Part shown: positions 1-8,280 of the stretch, in pieces
How positions within the stretch are numbered: position 1 is the first letter of the stretch
How the letters are laid out: every line of letters starts with the position of its first letter
Virus record (IMG/VR): IMGVR_UViG_3300042924_001318
Span: 1-21,731 of that record
Direction: 5' to 3' (one strand)
Length of the DNA stretch: 21,731 bases
Origin: a virus
Program-made: the position numbers and the translations under genes
The notes under the pieces: model-generated
The model's input: the letters and a program-made list of their open reading frames with translations, nothing else
Told to the model about the DNA's origin: nothing
The model's database searches: none

Positions 1-535
1 CGCCACGGCAATACAAACCGTAGTTGCAGTTCTCAATAAAGACGTTACGCAACACCCAGCGCCCATAGTTGGTCGCTCGAAGGCCGTTGACGTTACCGAC
101 GCTGTTGCCGTCAATCTCAAGGTCAGAAATTTCGCTGTACGGCTCCAACATGGACGCGATGCCCGAGAAGTCCAGCACAGGCGTGGCGTCAGAGCCAAAC
201 TTGCGAAGGACAGTGGATCGCTTGCCGCTGCCCTTAATGTTGACCGTAATCGGGTTCGTCCAGTTGCGGACGATCGAGGTCACGCGGTAAGTGCCGGGCG
301 GAAAGTACACCGTACCGCCGCCCGCACCGTACACGTAGTCAATCGCAGCCTGAATAGCCGCCGTGTCGTTGGTCGTACCGTCGCCTGTAGCGCCATACGC
401 CTTGACCGACACCATCTCGCCCAACTGGGCAATGGTTGCCTTCTTGGTTACGCCGCCATCAACGATGGGCACCACAGCGCCATCAGATACCGGATTGGTT
501 GCAGCGGGTAACTGGGAAATCTTAATGGTGGACAT
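1..535 (-). CDS. Tailspike / pectin-lyase-fold receptor-binding protein (3' end beyond left edge)
   Basis: The reading frame starts at ATG 535 and stays open to the left edge, giving 178 residues of an incomplete protein. It opens with an anchor-like stretch (KISQLP at residues 5-10). From about residue 48 comes the classic start of a Pectate_lyase_3 parallel beta-helix: AYGATGDGTTNDTAAIQAAI, then GGGTVYFPPGTYRV, followed by short strand-turn repeats (SDLEIDGNS, VLRNVFIENCNYG). Such domains form trimeric phage tailspikes that bind or cut surface polysaccharide. It is the last gene seen in the leftward virion operon, 3 bases after the 96-residue gene. The catalytic part and C-terminal trimer domain lie outside the window, so enzyme activity cannot be judged. 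The family call is strong; the receptor is unknown. Confidence 0.85.
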   Translation of the reverse strand, partial: MSTIKISQLPAATNPVSDGAVVPIVDGGVTKKATIAQLGEMVSVKAYGATGDGTTNDTAAIQAAIDYVYGAGGGTVYFPPGTYRVTSIVRNWTNPITVNIKGSGKRSTVLRKFGSDATPVLDFSGIASMLEPYSEISDLEIDGNSVGNVNGLRATNYGRWVLRNVFIENCNYGLYCRG

Positions 536-538
536 GTT

Positions 539-829
539 TTACTCCGCCCAAGGCAGTGCAACAGGTACAGATTCGTCTTTCGGCGGCTGAACGGAATTGG
601 CCAACTCAGCCGCTTTTTGTTCCCACGCTTTCTTGTGCGTTAGGTTCCACACCCAGTTCAGCACAATCTCTTCGGTGAGATTAGCCAGCGGGATGAAGTC
701 GCCAGAAGGCCGGGTCAAGCGTGTCACTTGGTTGAGCGGGCCAAGGCTCCACTCAACGAAAGCCACGACGTTCTCATGCTCGTCTACTTTGGGCAGAACC
801 CGCAGACCTTCGACCTTCCAGTTAGCCAT
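539..829 (-). CDS. Small conserved phage protein, paralogue of the 121-residue gene at 972-1337
   Basis: This encodes 96 residues from ATG 829, whose A is also the last base of the preceding stop (TAATG). It begins with a W-K-V strand, has a middle stretch FVEWSLGPL, a helical part LTEEIVLNWVWNLTHKKAWEQ, and ends in VPVALPWAE. The protein at 972-1337 has the same order: W-K-V start, VTEAQVVQW helix, QQQIDNQK, and ending VRLPWAP. The two are therefore diverged paralogues flanking a 48-residue gene. The position between fibre and tailspike suggests an accessory virion protein or a fibre assembly helper, which is inference from context only. I do not recognise a characterised function. Confidence 0.75.
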   Translation of the reverse strand: MANWKVEGLRVLPKVDEHENVVAFVEWSLGPLNQVTRLTRPSGDFIPLANLTEEIVLNWVWNLTHKKAWEQKAAELANSVQPPKDESVPVALPWAE

Positions 830-975
830 TATTCTTCCTCAGACTGTTTAGCCTGTGCTTCGGCTTGCTCTTTAACCTTTACCAGCAACGGCCATGCACC
901 ACTGCTTGTCGGCAACTGCCCAAGCACTTGCAGGATCGCATTCACTTCTTCGACAGACAGTTCGAGTTTGATCAC
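829..975 (-). CDS. 48-residue conserved phage helical protein (GTG start)
   Basis: The GTG start at 975-973 overlaps the stop of the upstream 121-residue gene (GTGA), and the stop TAA at 831-829 shares a base with the next ATG. The product begins MIKLELSVEEVNAILQVLGQ, continues LPTSSGAWPLLVKVKEQAEA and ends in acidic EEE. The pattern of a short strand, a helix, a Gly/Pro turn and a second helix is one I know from small proteins in tail regions of many phages, but no function is known to me. The double overlap with both neighbours is strong support that it is translated. Its place between two paralogues suggests that the three act together. Confidence 0.75.
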   Translation of the reverse strand: MIKLELSVEEVNAILQVLGQLPTSSGAWPLLVKVKEQAEAQAKQSEEE

Positions 976-1337
976 GCCGCCTCCGGCTCTGATTTCTCTT
1001 CAGTCTTTTCCTCTTCAACCGGAGCCCACGGCAGACGAACCGTCTTAGGCTGCGCGACCTTCTGGTTGTCGATCTGCTGCTGCGCCATGCCTTCAAAGCG
1101 AGCCACGCCGTCAGCGCCGAGCGCATCTTTCGTCCATTGGACAACCTGTGCTTCGGTCACATCGGCTAATTGGGTGAAACTCTGAGCATCCGGCGGGAGC
1201 AACTTAACGTCGCCCTGCACAAAGCCCTTCAGCCCATCCTCGTCTGCGTCAATGTTAAAACAGGCCGTAACAACGATGTTCTGCATCCCGTTATTGGACA
1301 AACACTCGATCTGTCGTACCTTCCATACGGCGTTCAT
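972..1337 (-). CDS. Small conserved phage protein with acidic tail, paralogue of 539-829
   Basis: The product has 121 residues from ATG 1337, which shares a base with the stop of the S74 fibre (TAATG). Residues about 5-40 are beta-rich (VWKVRQIECL, NIVVTACFNI). Then comes a helical part (DVTEAQVVQWTKDALG, FEGMAQQQIDNQK), the VRLPWAP motif also found near the end of the 96-residue paralogue, and an extra Glu/Lys-rich tail ending EPEAA. The conserved LPWA motif and matching helix make common descent by duplication very likely. No catalytic residues stand out. A role with the neighbouring fibre or tailspike is inferred only from gene order. Confidence 0.75.
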   Translation of the reverse strand: MNAVWKVRQIECLSNNGMQNIVVTACFNIDADEDGLKGFVQGDVKLLPPDAQSFTQLADVTEAQVVQWTKDALGADGVARFEGMAQQQIDNQKVAQPKTVRLPWAPVEEEKTEEKSEPEAA

Positions 1338-3235
1338 TATTTAGCCTCCAGTTCAGCGACACGCGATGTCAGTTCTTTAATCGCTGCAACAAGTAGCGGA
1401 ATAACGTCGGTATATGCCAAGCCAAGAGTTCCCTGCTCATCGCTTTGAACAGTTACCGCTTCCGGCAAAATTTTTTGTACGTCTTGGGCAATTAAAAATG
1501 CACGGCTAACGCTTTCTTCATCATGCTTAAAACGTCCAGTAACAGCACGCAATGTCGCTACTTTGCTTGCGGCATTTTCAATTGGCCGCAAATCTGTTTT
1601 TGTGCGCTCGTCAGATGTTCCAGTCCAAGAAGTTGCGCCGTCCGTTAAATAAACGCCGGTTCCCCCTTGGTTAAGAATGTAAAAAACGTTGTTTGAATCT
1701 ATTGCAAGCCGCCAATACTTACCAGAAGCAGCGTTGGCATAACGCAACGTAATTAAATCTGCTTCGTTTTGGGCAGATTCAATGTTTAATCTAGCACCGG
1801 CTCCAAGGTCGGCAGTTGTCCCTATAAGTGTATTGCCCGCAAAATAATTCTGCGCCGTCCCCGCTGCATAGAAGTTCCAGCGGTTAGAGCCAGAGGCGAT
1901 GTTGCTGAAGAAGCCGTAGTTGTTGGTGGCTCCGGTAAGAGTTGCATCAGCAATAAAACCATATTGATTTGTAATTGCAGAACCAGAACCCAATGAAACT
2001 TGAGCAGCAAGATAATGGGTCATTGAGGTTAAAGTAAATGACGCCGCTGCGGTATTTGTTGCGCTTACATACCCATAAGCATTGTTTGTGGTTCCGCTTG
2101 GAATTGTTCCATTTGCATAAAAATTGACAGAAACATTGCTAGATGTTGGCAAAGTTCCTTTTGTTTCTACTTTTGTATCTGCACGCGCCGTCCCGCCGAT
2201 CCCGACGTTGCCGGAGGAGTCAATACGCATCCGTTCGGTAGGTGTTACATCCGTTCCTACTGACGCAGTAGCAGCCGAGTCTGTGTAAAACGTAATTGCG
2301 CCCGACGCAACGCCTAAACCAAGCGCCGTTTTTGCCCATGACGATCCATAACTTGATGCAAAACCATTTGCGGTTGCGCTACGTTTGTATCCATTTGAAA
2401 CAACCGTTGCAGCAGAACTTGCCTGCCGAAACATATTTACAATTGATTCGGTCGAACTTTGTTCCCATGACAAATTAAAAGTTTGGCTTAAAGAAAGACC
2501 AGCCGTTCCAAGATTAGTCGTCCCAATACCGACGTTGCCGCCCGCTTCGTTAAGCGTAATGTTATAAGCCGTTGCGGTGTCAGCGCGTTGGGCTTGCAGC
2601 CACACACGACCATCTACCGCACTTACGCCGACGCCAAGACCATACGCAGGATCGATATTGCTAATGAAAGTCGGGTAGTTAGTAACATTGCCCAAAACAG
2701 GGGCGTTGACGCTTGCGCCTGACGCCACACGGAAACGCGCCAATCCCGTCGTTGTGCCAATACCGACGTTGCCCGACGTATCTATCCTGACCCTCTCGCT
2801 GCCTCCGGTGTTGAAGGTCATCGGTAAATAAGTGCCAGTGCCGCGAATGCCAGCATTTATGCGAGCCGATAGTACGCCATCCACGCCAATTTGCATTGTC
2901 GCGGCATTTGTTGGATCGCTGCCGTTGTTAGCCTCAAAAAACGCGCCGGTTGCGGTGCCATTTGGCAAAGCATGAACAACCGTACTTCCGTTCGTCGTAC
3001 TAGTTTGAAACGCTAAACGACTAGCAACCGTCGCATTGCTCATGTCGCCCGTAATGCGCTGGGCGGTGCTGGAGAACGTGAGGTTGCCGGTGGTGATCGT
3101 CGTCGCAGGCATCGAGGCTGCGATGTTCGTCAGCGTCAGTTTGTAGTTAGCGCCGGATCGAGCAACAACGTACTCGTCGCCAGCCTGTGCCGGGGCGCCA
3201 GACGCTAACTGGGAAATCTTTTTGTCAACGGCCAT
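1337..3235 (-). CDS. Tail fibre with C-terminal intramolecular chaperone (Peptidase_S74)
   Basis: The protein has 632 residues. The N-terminus (KISQL at 6-10) resembles the start of the tailspike. The middle is a Gly/Ser/Thr/Asn-rich beta-fibre with repeated RIDTSGNVGIGTT-type units near residues 149-161 and again further on (GNVGIGTTNLG, RIDSSGNVGIGG). The last ~92 residues are the S74 chaperone of endosialidase: the expected self-cleavage Ser is in TSDERTKTDLRPI near residue 541, followed by FLIAQDVQKILPEAV and a final helix EVALELEAK-like heptad (LTSRVAELEAK). In this family the domain drives trimer folding and then cuts itself off. Base composition alternates between GC- and AT-richer blocks, as in domain-shuffled fibres. 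Coupled by TAATG to the next gene; receptor unknown. Confidence 0.93.
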   Translation of the reverse strand: MAVDKKISQLASGAPAQAGDEYVVARSGANYKLTLTNIAASMPATTITTGNLTFSSTAQRITGDMSNATVASRLAFQTSTTNGSTVVHALPNGTATGAFFEANNGSDPTNAATMQIGVDGVLSARINAGIRGTGTYLPMTFNTGGSERVRIDTSGNVGIGTTTGLARFRVASGASVNAPVLGNVTNYPTFISNIDPAYGLGVGVSAVDGRVWLQAQRADTATAYNITLNEAGGNVGIGTTNLGTAGLSLSQTFNLSWEQSSTESIVNMFRQASSAATVVSNGYKRSATANGFASSYGSSWAKTALGLGVASGAITFYTDSAATASVGTDVTPTERMRIDSSGNVGIGGTARADTKVETKGTLPTSSNVSVNFYANGTIPSGTTNNAYGYVSATNTAAASFTLTSMTHYLAAQVSLGSGSAITNQYGFIADATLTGATNNYGFFSNIASGSNRWNFYAAGTAQNYFAGNTLIGTTADLGAGARLNIESAQNEADLITLRYANAASGKYWRLAIDSNNVFYILNQGGTGVYLTDGATSWTGTSDERTKTDLRPIENAASKVATLRAVTGRFKHDEESVSRAFLIAQDVQKILPEAVTVQSDEQGTLGLAYTDVIPLLVAAIKELTSRVAELEAK

Positions 3236-3236
3236 G

Positions 3237-3551
3237 TTATGCCCAACCCCTCACCGGGTTTGCCGGTGGCTCAAGTAAAATTTCTGCGATTTTATTAACA
3301 TCAAAATCGCTCATGTTAATGACACGCAAATTAGCGTGGAAACCGTCAAGCGGTTTCATCTCCGGCACTTCGCCGTCGTCGGTTTGCAATACCTTGCCGG
3401 TCGGCTTGTAGATCGCGCCAATCACATCCAGAGCGTACTTATGGCCGTCCGTGACCTGCCAGCCTTGGTCGCCCTCGGTTACAACGCCTGCCGCCTCTAA
3501 TACGTCGTACAAGGCTGTGGCGTCGGCTGCTTTAAGATAGTAGTCGTTCAT
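3237..3551 (-). CDS. Conserved phage protein of unknown function in the fibre region
   Basis: This encodes 104 residues from ATG 3551, which overlaps the stop of the lectin-like fibre gene (ATGA, 3548-3551). It starts MNDYYLKAADATALYDVLEAAGVV, has a central beta-rich part (YALDVIGAIYKPTGKVL, FHANLRVINMS) and ends EILLEPPANPVRGWA. The layout looks like a compact alpha/beta virion or fibre-associated domain that recurs as a separate gene between phage fibre genes, but I cannot assign a role. It is followed one base later by the S74 fibre gene, so the two are probably made together. No signal peptide or membrane segment. Confidence 0.75.
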   Translation of the reverse strand: MNDYYLKAADATALYDVLEAAGVVTEGDQGWQVTDGHKYALDVIGAIYKPTGKVLQTDDGEVPEMKPLDGFHANLRVINMSDFDVNKIAEILLEPPANPVRGWA

Positions 3552-5428
3552 GCCGTGAGTGCCTGCAAAGTGCTGTTAGGTAGGCGCGTGGGGTAGTAAG
3601 CGATGCGACGGATGGTGCCGCTTGCTGGCGTTGATCCCGGTCCGTCTCCAATAGCCAATCGCGTTACTATTGGCAACGATGCAACCGGAGTAATTCCAGT
3701 AAACAGCGTTCCGTTATTTGCCGATTGTTGATCGCCCGCTTTAAATGCGGCAATCATTTTGTTAAGGCCGGTATTTGAGCCAGATAACAAATTAGCATCA
3801 ATACTACCGGCTGAAGACACAAATCTAAAATTTGCTGTTCCTGCGACAAGCGACCTTCTCAAAATGATTCTATTGTTTGTGGTTACATCATCAATTGATA
3901 CTAACGCTGCCGGAGCAAGCCCCCCAACCCCTTGTAATTGCGCTTCCACATACAACGTCCCCTCACTCGCGTTGTACCACGACGAGAAATTCGTCCCCGT
4001 CATGCTCGCCACATCTGCGTTGCGAGTCAGAGCGGTGGTGGTGGTGGGGATCACGCTCGTTGCAAATGCACCAAGTTCTAACTGCGGCAGGCCAATGCGG
4101 AGGGTGATGTCAATGGCTGCGCCGGAGGCACAAAGAATAGTAACAAATTGCGTTACAAAACCCGTAGAAGCGTTATTCAATGCGCGAGTCGCTGAATATC
4201 GTTGCGTGCTTAACGCTGCGCTAGTCGGAGTAAAAGGCGTTGATGTTGATTCGGTTTGCGTCGTAATTGGATTAGTTGCGTCTCGCCCTGAAACGGTTGA
4301 ATTGATAGACGTAATGTTTGCAAGCGATCCTGCGACAAGTTTTACATAAGAAGATGCTGTCCAAGTTTGACCAGAACTCGCAACAATATTGTTAGCAACT
4401 TCTGTTGCTACTAATACAAACGTACTAGTAGTTGTGCCGAACAACCGTAAATCAATATAGTTAATCCCATTTTCCGTTCCAGTGCTAACAACTGTTTGAG
4501 AAAGACCGCTTAATGTAGTCCCCCAATTCGTCGGCAACGTCCCCGGCGTACCCGCTACCGCGCCCACCATCGTGTTGTTACGGATGCTGTTGGTACGCTG
4601 CTCCTCAATCAGCAAGCCGAGCGGCTGTAGCGTAGAGGGGTTGTAGTCAAAGCGAGCGGCGTAGTAGGCCGCAGTCGTCGTCGGGTAATACGTCGTCAGC
4701 GATGAGGTGACGCCGCCTTCCATGTTGGCGATGTTGAGTTGGGCGCCCCAGATAAAGAAGCCAGAAGTGCCGTTGCCGGTGTAAATGTCTGTACCATTTG
4801 CCGTTGCCGTTCTTATATTAACGTTAGCACCACCAGCCGAACTAGCAACAGTCGTTGCCGACACCGAACATCTATACCAACCATTTCCAACAGAAGTAAT
4901 TGCTGCGGTTGCGCCAGTTCCAGATACCGTCCCAACAGTGCCAGTTGACAAATCAAAATATGCAGTAAAAAACGACGTGCCGTCTGACAAAATCAAACGA
5001 CCAAAATTTCTTCCTGCCGCTTTTAAGTAAACGCTGAAAGTATATGCACTAACCGCAGTCGTTAAATTTTGGGAAATAAAGTGAGTATTTGACGCGGTCG
5101 TATCTTCAACTAACTTATCACTTGTCAGCGTTCCATCTGGCGCAACGGTGGCGTCAGCACTAATGCTTGACCTAGTTACCGTCCAAGTTGTTTGAAACGT
5201 CTGCGACTGCAAAACCAAATTATGTTTTGCGTATTTCAGCGTACCCGTGGAGTCAAACAGCGTAGCCTGACTGCCGCGAGAGAAGGTCACTCGGGAATCG
5301 AGTGTCTGGTTGTCTATAAAATCAAGGTTAAGCGCGGGGTAAGGGTTGACCAAAGGCGGCAACCCCAAAGAGAGAATAGAGGGCAACCCTAACGGCAGCC
5401 CGTTCGGATCATTCGCCCCGTAACTCAT
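3548..5428 (-). CDS. Large virion/fibre protein with lectin-like (jelly-roll and LamG-type) domains
   Basis: I place the start at ATG 5428 (MSYGANDPNG), because it overlaps the upstream stop as ATGA; the frame is open 22 codons further, but that part would lie wholly inside the preceding gene. The 626-residue product has a Pro/Leu-rich linker (residues ~8-40), the motif LDSRVTFSRGSQATLFDSTG common at the head of phage fibre carbohydrate-binding modules, a jelly-roll-like domain ending near LLIEEQRTN, a second similar domain, and a C-terminal LamG/concanavalin-like domain closing with IRRIAYYPTRLPNSTLQALTA. It probably binds host or environmental glycans on the virion surface. No enzyme motif is seen. 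AT-richer blocks alternate with GC-richer ones inside the gene. Confidence 0.85.
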   Translation of the reverse strand: MSYGANDPNGLPLGLPSILSLGLPPLVNPYPALNLDFIDNQTLDSRVTFSRGSQATLFDSTGTLKYAKHNLVLQSQTFQTTWTVTRSSISADATVAPDGTLTSDKLVEDTTASNTHFISQNLTTAVSAYTFSVYLKAAGRNFGRLILSDGTSFFTAYFDLSTGTVGTVSGTGATAAITSVGNGWYRCSVSATTVASSAGGANVNIRTATANGTDIYTGNGTSGFFIWGAQLNIANMEGGVTSSLTTYYPTTTAAYYAARFDYNPSTLQPLGLLIEEQRTNSIRNNTMVGAVAGTPGTLPTNWGTTLSGLSQTVVSTGTENGINYIDLRLFGTTTSTFVLVATEVANNIVASSGQTWTASSYVKLVAGSLANITSINSTVSGRDATNPITTQTESTSTPFTPTSAALSTQRYSATRALNNASTGFVTQFVTILCASGAAIDITLRIGLPQLELGAFATSVIPTTTTALTRNADVASMTGTNFSSWYNASEGTLYVEAQLQGVGGLAPAALVSIDDVTTNNRIILRRSLVAGTANFRFVSSAGSIDANLLSGSNTGLNKMIAAFKAGDQQSANNGTLFTGITPVASLPIVTRLAIGDGPGSTPASGTIRRIAYYPTRLPNSTLQALTA

Positions 5429-5727
5429 TGCGCGTTGATAGGCTTTGCGTAGACCGTGCCGCCAGCGACAACCTGAATAGCGCTGACGCGCCAAGGAGCG
5501 CCCGTACCGTTTGGCACCTTAAACGCAATCGGCACGCCAGCCGGGATCGGTGTATCGGCAGTCGTAGCCGTCACACCTTCGCCTACGCGCACATACGCGT
5601 TAGTCGTTGCCCAGATGACAACGCCCTGCGCTCCGGCAGGCCAAGCGTCAGTCGAGCCAGCAGTGCCGGTATAGGAAGCCGTGCGGGCCGTATAAAGCGC
5701 ATCAACAAGGGGGTTGAGAAGTTCCAA
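5425..5727 (-). CDS. Small beta-rich virion-associated protein (TTG start)
   Basis: This encodes 100 residues. The start is TTG at 5727-5725: an in-frame stop lies just upstream (TAG), no ATG is available, and a GAGG ribosome site sits 8 bases before it. The sequence is beta-rich and low in charge (VVIWATTNAYVRVGEGVTAT, IPAGVPIAFKVPNGTGAPWRVSAIQV), typical of a small structural, decoration-like or fibre-base domain. It follows the DUF5856-like gene by 10 bases and overlaps the lectin-like fibre gene, so it belongs to the virion operon. The structural role is inferred from composition and context; no family with known function is recognised. Confidence 0.75.
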   Translation of the reverse strand: MELLNPLVDALYTARTASYTGTAGSTDAWPAGAQGVVIWATTNAYVRVGEGVTATTADTPIPAGVPIAFKVPNGTGAPWRVSAIQVVAGGTVYAKPINAQ

Positions 5728-5737
5728 TGTCGTTACC

Positions 5738-6100
5738 TCACGCTAAAAAGCGTAACTTGTAAATCGTAGACAAGTACAAGCCAAAAATGGCGTCTAACAG
5801 GTTTTGCAGCGTTGTGTCGTCTTTACTGACGACTTTATACCGCATTTCCTCAAGTTCCTTAAGTTCCTTTTCCAGAAAGTCAAGTACGTTGTTGGACTTC
5901 TGGGCAGAGGCTAGGGCAATCGGGCCGATTAGCCCGTGCCGCCCCTGATAGGCTTCCGCGAAGTCGTCTGCGAGGGGAATAATGCCCTCGTAGAACTTCT
6001 GTAGTGCCTTGTGTTTAGCGTAGTTACGGGTATTCAGGTGCGTGGAATGGGTCACATCCCGCGCTAAAAATAGCCGTCCGATAAAGACTTCGCAGGTCAT
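5738..6100 (-). CDS. DUF5856-like helical phage protein
   Basis: The product has 120 residues from ATG 6100, overlapping the portal stop (ATGA). The sequence pattern (FIGRLFLARDVTHSTHLNTR, YAKHKALQKFYEGIIPLADD, FAEAYQGRHGLIG) matches what I remember of DUF5856 proteins of tailed phages, a small all-helical family. The His/Glu/Asp spacing recalls ferritin-like four-helix proteins, but no metal site can be established here. Position directly after the portal and before the fibres suggests a virion or assembly role, which is inference. The family name is from memory and not checked by a profile search. Confidence 0.8.
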   Translation of the reverse strand: MTCEVFIGRLFLARDVTHSTHLNTRNYAKHKALQKFYEGIIPLADDFAEAYQGRHGLIGPIALASAQKSNNVLDFLEKELKELEEMRYKVVSKDDTTLQNLLDAIFGLYLSTIYKLRFLA

Positions 6101-8280
6101 TGCGGCGGTAACTCCATCGGCATTTGCGGTGGCATTTCCATCGGCATTTCAGCCTCTCTAGGGGCCGGGGCTACAAGGTCGTTGGCGGACAGCATCCCGC
6201 TAATCGTGCCCATTACGATGTCTTGAATCTGCTCTTCGGACATGCCCGCCTGAACCGCGCTGATACGCTTGGTCTCGGCGTCATACGCCTTAATCTGCGC
6301 TTCCTGCTCCTTGATACGCAGTTCCGTCGCTTCCATAGACTGCGAGACATTTCGGAGCATCTGGAACATCTGATCCATTTCAGCGCCCATCGCCTCAATC
6401 TGCTGGTTAGCAGCCTGCAACGCTGGGTCTTCGTCAGGATCGGATAGCAACTTCGGATCAATAGTCTTGGAAAGACGCTTGGCGATTTCCTGCGCCCCCG
6501 GCCAATCCATGTTCTTGACGAACAGGTCGCCTGCCACGCCCCAAAGGTTCGGGTTGGCTTGCAGGATTTGCGACATCGCGTCCATCGCCTCTTGACGCTT
6601 GGTCATGTAGGACGGGCCGGTCGTGACGGCTACGTCGTACTTACCAACGGACGGGTTGTAGATTTTTTCAATGACAACGCCAGCCTGATCCATCAACTTA
6701 CGGACAGGCTCTTGCTGCATCGGGTCGATACGCACCGTCGAGGTTTCCCCGTCGATACCGATGATGCGAGCGATACGCTGGGTATCGTAAATCTTCGGAA
6801 TCAAGTCAACGAGTTGACGCGTAACGTAGCGGATAGCGCGGGCAAGGTTATCTACGTAATGATATGACCCCGTATCGCCCTGACGTTCACGCGCCAATAT
6901 GGCCCGACCCGAGCGCTCGTTCGACGTGGCGCCAAGGCTAGAGTCATAGTAGCCCGTCGTAGACTTAATGTCGTCCGACGCGCCCATCTTAGCCTGAATA
7001 AGCCCCGTTTGTGCAAGGGGTGGGGCGGCACGTTGGGGCAGCGGCAGCATGTTGCCAGCGCCGTCCGTAACGTCAGGATTGACCTCCAAATACGGCCAGT
7101 TTTGGGTATTGGCGGTCTTCCACTGATGCTCGTATCCCTCGAACTGCCCACCGTAGCCGATAAACGGCGCTTTGGGGGCCAAGGCGAGCATTTCCGCCTC
7201 TTGGGATACCCAGTAGTTGTACATGCGCTGCGCGTCTTTAGCGTTACGCACGAGGCCGCTGATATAGATACGGCCTTCTACTTCGTATTCGTTGCCGACC
7301 ACGCGGACAACCGGAATCGACTTACCCGGCCACTCCTGCTCTTCTAGCACCTCGTAGCCGTTTGTCTTCATCCACTTGATCTTGCGGATGTCTACGTCAC
7401 GGGTGCGAACAGGGGCAAGGCCCATAACCTCCATCTGCGCGGCTTCGGGCGAGTCAGCGTAGGCGGTCATACCGCCCGGATACAGGTTTAACTTCGCTTT
7501 TTCATAGTAAGCGTAGAAGTATTCCGCAATCCGTACTGAATCGTCGGTAATCCACTGCGCCAGATTCTCGTCACCAATACCACGGCTCTGGATCGACGAG
7601 ATGGGTTCGGCGTCAGGAAAATGACGCTCAAACTCCTCACGGGGCATGTCCTCGGTTATGAAACACCATTCTGCATCGGCTCCGCACGGGTCTTGGATGT
7701 GCGGGTCCATATATACCGAGAACGAGTTACGAACGCGAGCGATACGGATGTCTTGGTCAAACGAATCCGGGTCGCAATACTCGGTCAGGATGCGGATATA
7801 GCCTTCGCCGTACGTGACCTGATTCTCACAGGCGGTGTCGTAGGCAACGTCGGCATCCGAGATGTACTCGATATGCCGGACGATACCGTCAAACACCTCG
7901 GCGACTTCAATGTCTGCCTTGTCATCAACCGGGATGACTTTGCCCGCAGGGCGGTTCTGGCGTTGGTCGTTCGTGACCTGCCGAACGTGTTGAGGCAGTT
8001 TGTTGATGGTCAAGCAGGGACGAGCGTTAATCGTCTGGCCCTGCACTGCGCCACGGGTGGCTAAGACTTCCTGCGGCCACTGCCAGCGGTTATCTGGCGA
8101 ACCCGCCATAAAGCGCAGGTCGTCCAGTTCGCTGTCCCGAGACTCGCTATAAGCCGTCAGGGACAACTGCATCCGGGTACGCGCTTGGGCGAGGATATCG
8201 CCCGTACTACGCGCACGGCGACTCTGGGGCGTATTAGCCACCTGAGCCGCGCCCTTCATCCCTGTCGGGTCTTTAGCCAT
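6097..8280 (-). CDS. Portal protein, P22 type
   Basis: The protein has 727 residues, close to P22 portal size, and sits downstream of the terminase genes as expected. Recognisable family segments are DDLRFMAGSPDNRWQWP, RPCLTINKLPQHVRQVTNDQ, VFDGIVRHIEYISDADVAYD, GEGYIRILTEY and the dense RVRNSFSVYMDPH. Portal proteins form the dodecameric ring for DNA entry at one capsid vertex. Near residues 620-690 there is a long helical, coiled-coil-prone region (QQIEAMGAEMDQMFQMLRNV), followed by a Met/Pro tail of two copies of MPMExPPQ. Start ATG 8280 shares a base with the preceding stop (TAATG). No scaffold or coat gene follows, unlike P22. Confidence 0.95.
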   Translation of the reverse strand: MAKDPTGMKGAAQVANTPQSRRARSTGDILAQARTRMQLSLTAYSESRDSELDDLRFMAGSPDNRWQWPQEVLATRGAVQGQTINARPCLTINKLPQHVRQVTNDQRQNRPAGKVIPVDDKADIEVAEVFDGIVRHIEYISDADVAYDTACENQVTYGEGYIRILTEYCDPDSFDQDIRIARVRNSFSVYMDPHIQDPCGADAEWCFITEDMPREEFERHFPDAEPISSIQSRGIGDENLAQWITDDSVRIAEYFYAYYEKAKLNLYPGGMTAYADSPEAAQMEVMGLAPVRTRDVDIRKIKWMKTNGYEVLEEQEWPGKSIPVVRVVGNEYEVEGRIYISGLVRNAKDAQRMYNYWVSQEAEMLALAPKAPFIGYGGQFEGYEHQWKTANTQNWPYLEVNPDVTDGAGNMLPLPQRAAPPLAQTGLIQAKMGASDDIKSTTGYYDSSLGATSNERSGRAILARERQGDTGSYHYVDNLARAIRYVTRQLVDLIPKIYDTQRIARIIGIDGETSTVRIDPMQQEPVRKLMDQAGVVIEKIYNPSVGKYDVAVTTGPSYMTKRQEAMDAMSQILQANPNLWGVAGDLFVKNMDWPGAQEIAKRLSKTIDPKLLSDPDEDPALQAANQQIEAMGAEMDQMFQMLRNVSQSMEATELRIKEQEAQIKAYDAETKRISAVQAGMSEEQIQDIVMGTISGMLSANDLVAPAPREAEMPMEMPPQMPMELPPQ
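6100..6147 (-). repeat. Two tandem 24-bp repeats in the end of the portal gene
   Basis: Positions 6100-6123 and 6124-6147 match at 20 of 24 bases and encode the two MPMExPPQ units at the portal C-terminus. This looks like slippage duplication that preserves the frame. The resulting Met/Pro tail is unusual for a portal and probably disordered. Confidence 0.75.

Noticed and set aside
3759-4349. 196-codon plus-strand frame opposite the lectin-like fibre
   Set aside because: It is antisense to a convincing gene, with no domain or ribosome site; it arises from the low stop content of Thr/Ala/Asn-rich repeats.
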